DNA of 7,281 bases from Thioalkalivibrio sp. (GTDB taxonomy: Bacteria > Pseudomonadota > Gammaproteobacteria > Ectothiorhodospirales > Ectothiorhodospiraceae): the NCBI GenBank assembly GCA_003555285.1, contig PWGH01000099.1, positions 1 to 7,281 of the forward strand. Direction: 5' to 3'. The position numbers and the translations under genes were made by a program. Numbering within the stretch: the first letter of the stretch is position 1; every line of letters starts with the position of its first letter. The notes beneath the pieces are model-generated. The model was not told where the DNA came from, did not search any database, and was given only the letters and a program-made list of their open reading frames with translations. Positions 1-4,938 of this stretch are shown here, piece by piece.

Positions 1-636
1 ACCGGCGCGGCCGCGCACGGCATGGGCCTGGGCGGCGCCGCACCCCCGTCCAGTGCGGCGATACGCGAGTTGCAGCCCAAGGCCCTCGAGCGTCTGATGG
101 CGGTGTGGGAGTCCGCCGTGCGCGAACTCGAGGCCCCCGCGCCGGAAGCGGAGCCGGCCCCCTTCAGCGAGGACCTGCGGCCCATCGTCGCCTGGCTGAA
201 GAACGTGGGTGCCGGCGGCGTGTGCCTGCGGCTGCAGGCCCCGCGGCCGAAGATCATGGGCGGCCACCTGATCGCCATCCGCATGGTCGAGCAGGAGCAG
301 CTTTACTGGCAATTGGGTTTGATCCGCTGGTTGCGGCACGACGATCCCGAGGGCGTGACCGTGGGCGTGCAGCTTCTGGCTCCGGCCTGCACACCGATCG
401 ACCTGCAGCCGCTGAGCGGGCCGGCGGCGGGCGGCACCGCGCACCCCGGATTCTTTTGCACTCAACGGGACAAGCCCGGCGCCACCCTGCTGTTCGCACC
501 GGGCGCCTTCACGGCCGGTACCCACGTTGCGATCGAGGTCGCCGGCGAGCGGCATGCGGTGGCGCTAACATCGATCGACCCCCAGAGCCACACCTGCAGC
601 CGCGCCGACGTTGTCCTGCCGAATCGCTCGAGGTGA
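1..636 (+). CDS. Partial PilZ-like domain protein, C-terminal part
   Basis: The reading frame is open to the left edge, so the gene probably begins upstream. The first in-window ATG is at 22. About 211 residues are visible, ending at TGA 634-636. Counting from that ATG, residues around 50-125 contain RPIVAWLKNVGAGGV, HLIAIRM, WQLGLIRWLR and VGVQLLAP. This beta-rich pattern resembles PilZ-type proteins, which bind cyclic di-GMP or are degenerate relatives; the WxLGxxRWLR...GVxLLAP run is typical of a large PilZ-related family in beta- and gammaproteobacteria. A second beta-rich segment follows (LLFAPGAFTAGTHVAIEV). I do not see the canonical RxxxR c-di-GMP motif in the visible part, so ligand binding cannot be claimed. 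No signal peptide or membrane segment is visible. It is the only gene here that is neither TA-like nor nuclease-like, and probably marks the end of the ordinary chromosome. Confidence 0.5.
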   Translation, partial: TGAAAHGMGLGGAAPPSSAAIRELQPKALERLMAVWESAVRELEAPAPEAEPAPFSEDLRPIVAWLKNVGAGGVCLRLQAPRPKIMGGHLIAIRMVEQEQLYWQLGLIRWLRHDDPEGVTVGVQLLAPACTPIDLQPLSGPAAGGTAHPGFFCTQRDKPGATLLFAPGAFTAGTHVAIEVAGERHAVALTSIDPQSHTCSRADVVLPNRSR

Positions 637-641
637 ATGCC

Positions 642-660
642 CCGCCGCCTGAAGCGGCGG
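642..660 (+). terminator. GC-rich hairpin after the first gene
   Basis: CCGCCGC (642-648) and GCGGCGG (654-660) form a perfect 7-bp stem with a 5-base loop, CTGAA. It starts five bases after the stop codon of the PilZ-like gene. There is no T-tract, so it may slow or protect transcript ends rather than act as a textbook intrinsic terminator. Confidence 0.35.
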
Positions 661-708
661 CGAACGCCCAGCGCTCCCGCCACACCCTGCCGGGCGCGCG
701 AGCAGTTC

Positions 709-809
709 GTAGGGTGGGCCAAGCGCAGCGGGCCCACCAGGGGTGGCACGAAGGTCGAGGGCAAGGGCAAGGTCAAAATGGTGGGTGCGCTGCGCTTCAC
801 CCACCCTAC
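709..809. repeat. REP doublet (BIME-like) copy A
   Basis: The element starts with GTAG and ends with CTAC, so both outer ends read GTAG inwards. The left arm is a hairpin with stem GGTGGGCC / GGCCCACC and a 10-base loop AAGCGCAGCG. The right arm, read on the minus strand, has the same GTAG head and the same loop, but a stem of GGTGGGTG / CACCCACC. The two arms are therefore inverted near-copies differing by two compensatory base-pair changes. A 41-base spacer rich in GGCAAGG-like runs separates them. This fits REP sequences paired as a BIME, the kind mobilised by REP-associated tyrosine transposases that recognise a GTAG head. Such a transposase is not in the window. Confidence 0.85.
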
Positions 810-830
810 GGTACTGCCCCGGCGCTGGTG

Positions 831-850
831 GATCCCGGATCAAGTTCGGA
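831..850. repeat. Degenerate copy of the ATCCCGGA palindromic repeat
   Basis: ATCCCGGA at 832-839 followed by TCAAG matches the left arm and loop of the intact palindrome at 3974-3994. The right arm is degraded here (TTCGGA instead of TCCGGGAT). It lies just downstream of REP doublet A. Confidence 0.5.
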
Positions 851-877
851 CGAGCGAGAGCGGAGCGAAGTGGGTGT

Positions 878-896
878 CCCGGAGTTTCGGTCCGGG
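878..896 (-). terminator. Hairpin downstream of the first vapC
   Basis: CCCGGA (878-883) and TCCGGG (891-896) pair around a 7-base loop, three bases beyond the stop codon of the minus-strand PIN toxin gene. No U-tract follows on the minus strand. It could serve as a 3'-end structure for the vapBC transcript, or simply be another copy of the CCCGGA-type repeat. Confidence 0.35.
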
Positions 897-899
897 CCG

Positions 900-1331
900 T
901 CACTTCTCCCCTGGTCGACTGTTCTGCAGCCAGTTTTCTACCCGCAGGCCAGGGACGCGCTGGAATTCGCGTTGGTTGTCGGTGACGACTGTGGCACCGA
1001 GCGCCAGCGCGTGCGCTGCGATCAGAAGGTCATTCGGGCCGATGGGCTGCCCCGTCTGCTCGAGTTGCAGGCGCAGACGTCCGTATTCGCGGTCGGCGGG
1101 TACGTCCAGCGGCTGCACGCGCATGGCGCTAAGAACCGCCTCCACCTGTGCCGCAAGTGCCACCGATCCCCGCTTGGCTGCACCGAACCGCAGTTCGGCC
1201 GCGACGATGATCGAGGTGCAGACGGCGTCTTCACCGACCCTCTCGATCCAGCGCCTGACGACCCCCTGAGGGTGGCGAACCAGGTCCGAAAGGATGTTGG
1301 TATCGAGAAGGCAAAGCGCTGTGGCCGTCAC
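900..1331 (-). CDS. vapC: VapC-type PIN-domain toxin (ribonuclease)
   Basis: A 143-residue PIN-domain protein, the usual VapC length. The acidic residues expected at the metal site are present: D10 in LLDTNILSD, E46 in VAAELRFG, D101 in IGPNDLLIAAHAL and D118 in VVTDNQREF, followed by the usual C-terminal strand VPGLRVENW. VapC toxins are Mg2+-dependent RNases that typically cut tRNA or rRNA and are held inactive by VapB. The start is GTG at 1329-1331. It overlaps the TGA of the upstream antitoxin by four bases (GTGA), which implies translational coupling and one transcript. Nothing is missing, so this looks like a functional toxin. The RNA target cannot be read from the sequence. Confidence 0.93.
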   Translation of the reverse strand: MTATALCLLDTNILSDLVRHPQGVVRRWIERVGEDAVCTSIIVAAELRFGAAKRGSVALAAQVEAVLSAMRVQPLDVPADREYGRLRLQLEQTGQPIGPNDLLIAAHALALGATVVTDNQREFQRVPGLRVENWLQNSRPGEK

Positions 1332-1567
1332 AGGCGGACGTCGTCCAGTGCGCCGATGCCGGAATCGACGTCGGGAAACTCCTCTTCAAGATCGTGCAGG
1401 GTGGCCAGCGTGGCCAGGAGTCCCTTGCGCCGTACCGGCTCGATCACGAGGCGATCGTCTTCCCGATAGATGATCGCTTCGTCGGTATCCAGTTCGAACT
1501 CGCGTGGAATCCGGACCGCTTGATTGCGGCCGTTGCGAAAGAGTCGGACATGACGTGTGGTTTCCAT
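1328..1567 (-). CDS. vapB: VapB-type antitoxin, AbrB/MazE (SpoVT) fold
   Basis: A 79-residue protein with an N-terminal swapped-hairpin DNA-binding domain of the AbrB/MazE type: VRLFRNGRNQAVRIPREF at residues 7-24, then DEAIIYREDDRLVIEPV. The acidic C-terminal tail (LEEEFPDVDSGIGALDD) is what usually wraps around and blocks the PIN toxin. The start is ATG 1565-1567, chosen because an AAGGT ribosome-binding site sits six bases upstream (1574-1578) and because the conserved domain begins right there. A longer frame runs upstream but has no family similarity. It overlaps the vapC start by four bases. VapB with VapC normally represses the shared promoter; an imperfect palindrome at 1587-1600 is the likely operator. 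Confidence 0.92.
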   Translation of the reverse strand: METTRHVRLFRNGRNQAVRIPREFELDTDEAIIYREDDRLVIEPVRRKGLLATLATLHDLEEEFPDVDSGIGALDDVRL

Positions 1568-1586
1568 CGCAGTACCTTTTTGAACC

Positions 1587-1600
1587 CTAGCATAGGCTAG
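1587..1600 (-). promoter_or_regulatory. Probable VapB operator
   Basis: CTAGCATAGGCTAG is a 14-base palindrome with one mismatched pair, centred about 27 bases upstream of the vapB start codon. Its place and symmetry fit an autoregulatory site for the AbrB-type antitoxin. The AT-rich core (CCTATGCTAG on the minus strand) may overlap a -10 element. I could not assign a convincing -35. Confidence 0.5.
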
Positions 1601-1668
1601 AGCATATGTCAGTGCTCCGTCGTGCCACAAGGGGAAAACGCGAGGACAAGCGTGGCACCCCCCACCCG

Positions 1669-1698
1669 TCATCCCGGACGGCCGCAGGCCCACCCTAC
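1669..1698. repeat. Fused remnants of two repeat families
   Basis: GTCATCCCGGAC (1669-1680) is one arm of the ATCCCGGA palindromic repeat in inverted orientation relative to the copy at 3974-3994. GGCCCACCCTAC (1687-1698) is the terminal 12 bases of a REP arm ending in CTAC (GTAG on the minus strand). The rest of the REP doublet is missing. The position corresponds to the right end of REP doublet E in front of the second MNT copy. Confidence 0.55.
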
Positions 1699-1746
1699 GA
1701 ACGGGCCGGTCGCAGCGCTGGGCGGCGAAGGCTTCGGCTTGGGCTT

Positions 1747-1793
1747 GTGGGGTGGCACTGGAGGCACCTTCTGCCTGGGTGCTAGCATGGCAG
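1747..1793 (+). repeat. Leader of MNT copy 1, identical to 6869-6915
   Basis: All 47 bases match 6869-6915 exactly. The block precedes both copies of the MNT gene and ends with an ATG (1787). It holds TGCTAGCAT, which resembles an extended -10 promoter (TG-n-TAnnAT). If that is real, the ATG lies within the promoter and translation starts at the downstream GTG 1823. Confidence 0.6.
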
Positions 1794-1822
1794 CAACACC
1801 TGGCCAGCAGGAACCAACGCCC

Positions 1823-2116
1823 GTGCGCTTGACCAAGCAGCAAGTCGACATCATCCGCGGTGCGGCCGAGGCAGCGTTCGGCAGCGGCACCGTGGTCCGC
1901 CTGTTCGGGTCCCGCGTCGACGACAGCAAGCGGGGCGGAGACATCGACTTGCTGGTTCGCCCGACGGATCAGGATCACCTGTTGCGGCGGAAACTGCGGT
2001 TTCTCGCTTTGCTCGAGGCGGCTCTGGGTGAGCGCAAGATCGATGTGGTGATCGAACAACCGCATGATGTTCGGCCCATCGTTCAGGTCGCTCGCGAAAC
2101 CGGGGTCCGCTTGTGA
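1823..2116 (+). CDS. MNT-domain minimal nucleotidyltransferase (MntA-like antitoxin), copy 1
   Basis: A 97-residue nucleotidyltransferase counted from GTG 1823. It has the signature LFGSRVDDSKRGGDIDLLV: G29-S30, then D40 and D42, with the third carboxylate probably D74 in ERKIDVVIE. In MntA-HepT systems this enzyme adds AMP to a tyrosine of the HEPN partner and so neutralises it. The start is a choice. AGGA at 1809-1812 lies ten bases before GTG 1823, and the family usually begins close to RLTxxQ. The in-frame ATG at 1787 (109 residues) has no ribosome-binding site, and the codons between the two starts differ non-synonymously between this copy and the one at 6945. The stop overlaps the HEPN gene start by four bases (GTGA). 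The catalytic motif is intact. Confidence 0.85.
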   Translation: MRLTKQQVDIIRGAAEAAFGSGTVVRLFGSRVDDSKRGGDIDLLVRPTDQDHLLRRKLRFLALLEAALGERKIDVVIEQPHDVRPIVQVARETGVRL

Positions 2117-2541
2117 CCCTCGAGACCGAGAAGGTGGCTCTGCAACACGCACTGGAGCTGTGCCGCGGTCACGCGGCCGCACTCGGGGATGCACTGGCCG
2201 ACATCGACCAGCGCAGTTGGGGCGCCTCGGACCTGGACCATCTGGCCAAGGCGGATCGCCGCCTACTCGACCAGTTCGCCTATCGGTATACACGTCTTCA
2301 GGACGACATGGGTCACCGGCTGATACCGGCTGCGCTCCGAGCGCTGGGGGAAGAGATTGGCCCCATGCCCATGCTTGACCGCCTCAACCGCCTCGAACAG
2401 CTCCGATGGCTTCCGTCTGCCGAGGAATGGACCGAGTTACGTCGTATCCGCAACGAATTCACGCGCGAGTATCCCGAAGCGTCCAGGGAACGCCTGGAAC
2501 GCCTCGAACTCGCGACGCATTCGGCTCGCCGACTCGTCTAA
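2113..2541 (+). CDS. HEPN-like partner of MNT (HepT-type toxin, altered active site)
   Basis: A 142-residue, mostly helical protein translationally coupled to the MNT gene through a GTGA overlap. HEPN RNases carry RX4HXY near the C-terminus. Here the corresponding stretch is R113-N-E-F-T-R118-E-Y120-P, giving RX4RXY. The arginine, asparagine and tyrosine that frame the motif are kept, but the catalytic histidine is Arg (codon CGC at 2464-2466, one transition from CAC). In the known MntA-HepT pair, the tyrosine of this motif is the AMPylation target. The family call rests on the gene pairing, length, helical character and the RNEFxxxYP motif. The protein may be an inactivated toxin, or a subfamily that works without the histidine. 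The order antitoxin-then-toxin fits TA operons. Confidence 0.75.
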   Translation: MTLETEKVALQHALELCRGHAAALGDALADIDQRSWGASDLDHLAKADRRLLDQFAYRYTRLQDDMGHRLIPAALRALGEEIGPMPMLDRLNRLEQLRWLPSAEEWTELRRIRNEFTREYPEASRERLERLELATHSARRLV

Positions 2542-2854
2542 ATCCTCAGCATCATGGAACGGCGAGCGCGGGAACACGGATTGGTTTGAATGTGGGCTTC
2601 TCGGGCGGGGTTCCAGGAAATCGGTTTCACGCCTTGAGGGGTAGCACAACGTGTGCTTATTGTACTCCGAATGGTCTGCCGGAATGCCCTATGCAGATGG
2701 CGGCGTGATCGAAGCGGCCCGCAATGAGCCGGTGATCATCCGGATGTTAACGCAAGGTTCCCTGGAACGGGTGGCCGGCTTCCCGTGGAATCGGTGGCCG
2801 GCTTGGGCCGGAATACACAGTGTATGTACTCGCCTGCTCTCGAGGGCTACCCTA
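2542..2854. other. Gene-free gap
   Basis: About 310 bases with no frame that resembles a known protein and no frame with a convincing ribosome-binding site. It contains a 23-bp tandem repeat at 2763-2808 and otherwise looks like worn non-coding DNA between two TA modules. Confidence 0.6.
2763..2808. repeat. Two tandem 23-bp units, possible IS-end remnant
   Basis: Two adjacent 23-base units share TGGAA and GGTGGCCGGCTT at the same offsets, and a partial third (GGCCGGAATAC) follows. Repeated GTGGCCGGCTT/GGAAT blocks recall the multiple terminal repeats of IS21-family elements, but that link is from memory and no istA or istB coding sequence is present. Confidence 0.45.
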
Positions 2855-2872
2855 TGACTAGAATTCTAGTCA
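2855..2872 (+). promoter_or_regulatory. Perfect 18-bp palindrome, probable Phd operator
   Basis: TGACTAGAATTCTAGTCA is a perfect 18-base palindrome ending 12 bases before the antitoxin ATG. Its last base overlaps the ribosome-binding site AGGAG (2872-2876). A Phd-family antitoxin bound here would block expression of its own operon. The palindrome includes a -10-like TAGAAT. Confidence 0.65.
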
Positions 2873-2884
2873 GGAGTGAGCGGC

Positions 2885-3127
2885 ATGTCCGAATCCACGA
2901 TCAGCCTGGCCGAAGCCAAGGCACGCCTGAGCGAACTCGCCGAGCGAGCCGCCTCCGGTGAATCGATCCTCATTACCAAGCGCGGCAAGGCGGTGGTTCG
3001 CCTGACCCGGGCCAGCCTCCCGAAAAGGGCGATCGATGCGCGCACGCTGCAGGCCGTCACGGATGCCCAGCACGGCGCGACCGACGAGGACTTCATGCGC
3101 CGCCTCCGGGACGATGCACGCTACTGA
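2885..3127 (+). CDS. Phd/YefM-family antitoxin
   Basis: An 80-residue antitoxin with the N-terminal Phd/YefM DNA-binding fold: STISLAEAKARLSELAERA followed by the strand pair SILITKRGKAVVRLTRA. The C-terminal half (DEDFMRRLRDDARY) is the usual toxin-binding tail. The start is ATG 2885-2887, because AGGAG at 2872-2876 lies eight bases before it. The in-frame GTG at 2876 overlaps that site and is unlikely. The stop TGA shares one base with the toxin ATG at 3127 (TGATG). Phd antitoxins bind operator palindromes as dimers and cover the toxin active site with the tail. The antitoxin looks complete although its partner toxin is truncated, so it may act as an orphan. Confidence 0.9.
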   Translation: MSESTISLAEAKARLSELAERAASGESILITKRGKAVVRLTRASLPKRAIDARTLQAVTDAQHGATDEDFMRRLRDDARY

Positions 3128-3333
3128 TGCGCTATCTGGACACGAGCCTTCTGGTTGCGGCCCTGACCCGGGAGCCCCGCACCGGAGCGATGCAAGCCTG
3201 GCTGGCATCGCAGCCCGCAGACACCCTGTGCATCAGCGAATGGGTTTACGGAGACGGCGGTGATCGCGGGCGAGCCGGTCCCGGTTTCCGCGTGTTACGA
3301 AAACACCACGTCCTCGTAAATCTCCGCCAGTGA
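3127..3333 (+). pseudogene. Truncated VapC-type PIN toxin
   Basis: The first 40 residues are a clear PIN-domain start: MRYLDTSLLVAALTREP with the first metal-binding aspartate at D5, then LASQPADTLCISEWV. After about position 3246 the similarity stops and the frame continues with unrelated residues to a TGA at 3331-3333, antisense to the end of the Uma2 gene. A normal partner would be about 130-140 residues and carry three more acidic residues. Reading the next forward frame after EWV gives a TE pair at about the right spot, which hints at a small indel there, but PIN similarity is then lost too. This toxin should be inactive. It overlaps its antitoxin's stop by one base. Confidence 0.8.
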
Positions 3334-3864
3334 AAACCCGATGTGCAGGCCGCCGCAGCGGAATTCCAGGTTGCCTTCAGCCTCGTAGATAGTATGTACC
3401 CAGCTTCCGTCGTCCTGCCGCTCATACAATTCCACGCGCTGCACATCCTGGGCCACGAGCAGGTAATAGCGCAGCGCCTCCAGCGTGCGGTAGGCGATCA
3501 GTTTCTCGCGCCGGTCGATGACCTCGGTGGATGGCGACAGCACCTCGGCGATCAGGCAGGGCGCAACCTTGTACAGCGGCGCATCGTCGCCCGAGTCGCA
3601 CGTCAGTACCGCATCCGGGTAGTAGAAGGCGTTGGCGGCGGCGACGCGAATCTTCATGTCGGTCATGAAGGCGCCGCAGCGGGTACCGCGGGTTGCCGAA
3701 CGCAGGTGAAAGAACACGTTACCTGAAATGCGATTATGCCGTTCCCCCGCCCCGGCCATCGCATAGACCTCACCCGCCACATATTCGTGACGAATGTCGC
3801 TCAGCAGTTCGCCCGCCAGGTAATCATCTGCGCTCAGTGGGGGAATCTTCGCCGGCAGGTTCAT
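3295..3864 (-). CDS. Uma2-family (DUF820) PD-(D/E)XK nuclease-like protein
   Basis: 189 residues, the usual Uma2 length. Family landmarks are in order: LSADDYLAGE at the N-terminus, RHEYVAGEVYAMAGAGERHNRISGN split over residues 25-49, FMTDMKIRV, YYPDAVLTC with P83-D84, IAEVLSPST with E107, and RREKLIAY with K121. The PD...E...K set matches the PD-(D/E)XK nuclease core. Uma2 proteins are very common in cyanobacteria and some proteobacteria, and their cellular role is not established. I chose ATG 3862-3864, which has a GAGGG ribosome-binding site six bases upstream; a GTG immediately before (3867) is an alternative. It is convergent with the truncated vapC, whose foreign tail overlaps its last codons. 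All likely active residues are present, so it looks intact. Confidence 0.88.
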   Translation of the reverse strand: MNLPAKIPPLSADDYLAGELLSDIRHEYVAGEVYAMAGAGERHNRISGNVFFHLRSATRGTRCGAFMTDMKIRVAAANAFYYPDAVLTCDSGDDAPLYKVAPCLIAEVLSPSTEVIDRREKLIAYRTLEALRYYLLVAQDVQRVELYERQDDGSWVHTIYEAEGNLEFRCGGLHIGFSLAEIYEDVVFS

Positions 3865-3919
3865 CACAGCCCTCTATCTCGATCGGCTCGACACGAGTCT
3901 ACAAGCATCACGCCACGGC

Positions 3920-3968
3920 TGCGAAATGCGGGATGCGAAATGCGAAATACGGGGTGCGGGGTGCGGGA
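3920..3968. repeat. Degenerate short tandem repeats
   Basis: A run of imperfect 7-10-base units (GCGAAAT, GCGGGAT, GCGAAAT, GCGAAATAC, GGGGTGC, GGGGTGC) leads directly into the ATCCCGGA palindrome. It looks like slippage-prone non-coding DNA. Confidence 0.5.
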
Positions 3969-3973
3969 GCATG

Positions 3974-3994
3974 ATCCCGGATCAAGTCCGGGAT
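3974..3994. repeat. Palindromic repeat ATCCCGGA-loop-TCCGGGAT
   Basis: A perfect 8-bp stem with a 5-base loop TCAAG. Partial copies lie at 831-850 and, inverted, at 1669-1680, so this is a second dispersed repeat family beside the REP doublets. All three copies sit within 90 bases of a REP element or REP remnant. Confidence 0.65.
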
Positions 3995-4035
3995 GACGCC
4001 AACACCTGCGTGTCGGCAGGCGGCTCGCTCAGCCC

Positions 4036-4124
4036 GTAGGGTGGGCCAAGCGCAGCGGGCCCACCAGGGGCGGGCACAGGGGCAAGGTCAAGGTGGTGGG
4101 TGCGCTGCGCTTCACCCACCCTAC
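4036..4124. repeat. REP doublet (BIME-like) copy B
   Basis: Same architecture and orientation as copy A: a GTAG head, a left hairpin with GGTGGGCC/GGCCCACC, a 29-base spacer, then the inverted right hairpin GGTGGGTG/CACCCACC ending in CTAC. It is 89 bases long, shorter than copy A only in the spacer. It sits between the Uma2 gene and the second Phd/PIN operon. Confidence 0.85.
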
Positions 4125-4198
4125 ATGCTCGCCGCGACCGGGGCTGGGGTTGCGGTCGATTTCCTGGTCCGTGCCATCCGCATTCGGGGCTTCTCACC

Positions 4199-4621
4199 TC
4201 ATGCCCCTCCCAGGGCCACCACCTGAAGCCCGAGACCCTCGGCCGCGCGGCATTGGCGGGCATCGGCCGAGACGAAGACTTCGGCGGCGCAGGCCTGAGC
4301 GGCGCCTACATGAATGGCATCCATGCCGCGCAGCAGGTAGCCTTCCAGGGCCTTCACCGCGTACTGGATGACCTGCGGCGTGGTGTCGCAGAGGATCGCG
4401 TCGGTGATGTCGGCCAGCAGGTCGCCCTTGATGTTCTGGTACTGAGCCTCGGTCAGCCGCCCTTCCCGTTGCAGGCGACGGAACGCGGAAATGAGTTCGG
4501 GCACGGCGATCACCGAAAGCGTCAATTCACTCGCGCGTTCGCACCAGGCCAACACCTCGCTTGTACCGGCTTCGTCGATGTAGCGTTTGGCGAAGGCGGA
4601 CGAGTCGAAATGGACGCGCAT
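4199..4621 (-). CDS. vapC: VapC-type PIN-domain toxin (second intact copy)
   Basis: A 140-residue PIN protein. The metal-site acids are D6 in VHFDSSAFAKRY, E42 in AVPELISAF, D101 in RGMDAIHVGAA and D120 in VFVSADARQ, followed by AAEGLGLQVV. The FDSSAFAKRY start places it in a different PIN subfamily from the toxin at 900-1331. The start is ATG 4619-4621, sharing one base with the TGA of the upstream antitoxin. A longer frame extends further upstream but lies antisense-like over the antitoxin and has no similarity. The expected role is an RNase toxin neutralised by the Phd-type protein encoded before it. It appears complete. REP doublet B lies 74 bases beyond the stop. Confidence 0.92.
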   Translation of the reverse strand: MRVHFDSSAFAKRYIDEAGTSEVLAWCERASELTLSVIAVPELISAFRRLQREGRLTEAQYQNIKGDLLADITDAILCDTTPQVIQYAVKALEGYLLRGMDAIHVGAAQACAAEVFVSADARQCRAAEGLGLQVVALGGA

Positions 4622-4842
4622 CAGTCGCCACGCTCCTCCAGGATCAGCCGGCTGATCTCCCCGCCGCTGATGGCGAGCGGCCGCGCCTGGCGCCGCTTCC
4701 ACGAGGGGAGGGGCGTCGCGATGGGGTGGATTTCCGCGATGGGCTTGCCGTTGCGCAGCACACGCACGGTCTCGCCCGCCTCGACCAAGTCGAAGTAGCT
4801 CTTGGCGTGGTTGCGCAGCTCAGTAAAGGTCGCTTGACGCAT
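4621..4842 (-). CDS. Phd/YefM-family antitoxin (partner of the second PIN toxin)
   Basis: 73 residues with the typical start TFTELRNHAKSYFDLVEAG, then ETVRVLRNGKPIAEIHPI, the beta pair of the Phd/YefM fold. The C-terminal segment GGEISRLILEERGD is the likely toxin-binding helix. It begins at ATG 4840-4842. The ribosome-binding site is weak (a GAGAAAAG stretch about ten bases upstream), so the stoichiometry may rely on the 1-base TGATG overlap with the toxin gene. A perfect inverted repeat at 4863-4882 lies just upstream as the probable operator. It is only distantly similar to the Phd antitoxin at 2885, so this is not a recent duplication. Confidence 0.9.
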   Translation of the reverse strand: MRQATFTELRNHAKSYFDLVEAGETVRVLRNGKPIAEIHPIATPLPSWKRRQARPLAISGGEISRLILEERGD

Positions 4843-4862
4843 GTGCGCTTTTCTCGGTGAAA

Positions 4863-4882
4863 ATGTACATAGAACTGTACAT
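4863..4882 (-). promoter_or_regulatory. Inverted repeat ATGTACA-N6-TGTACAT, probable antitoxin operator
   Basis: Two perfect 7-base arms separated by TAGAAC, 20-40 bases upstream of the antitoxin start on the minus strand. Its place fits autoregulation by the Phd-type protein. AT-rich sequence overlapping it could supply the -10 element. Confidence 0.6.
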
Positions 4883-4938
4883 CACGAGGGCGCCCGGAAA
4901 CCAGTCCCGCCCAAGCCTACTGCTGTCGCCGCCTGTTC

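Noticed and set aside
637..1269. Open frames through the REP elements giving proteins with VGQAQRAHQG-like strings
   Set aside because: The same peptide appears wherever a REP copy is translated in that frame (also near 3993, 4857 and 6700). It is a by-product of the repeat, with no ribosome-binding sites and no family similarity.
105..1469. A 454-codon plus-strand open frame
   Set aside because: It runs antisense to vapC-vapB and out of frame over the PilZ-like gene. The sequence is Arg/Ala-rich, typical of shadow frames in GC-rich DNA.
1751..1775. Sigma-54 promoter (TGGCAC...) in the MNT leader
   Set aside because: TGGCAC is present, but the GC of the -12 element is not at the required 10-base distance from GG.
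1622..1786. N-terminal extension of MNT copy 1
   Set aside because: The frame crosses the REP tail and the non-coding leader. The family begins near RLTKQQ.
1568..2293. N-terminal extension of the VapB antitoxin to 321 residues
   Set aside because: The extra part is antisense to the MNT gene and lacks similarity, while a good ribosome-binding site and the family start point to ATG 1567.
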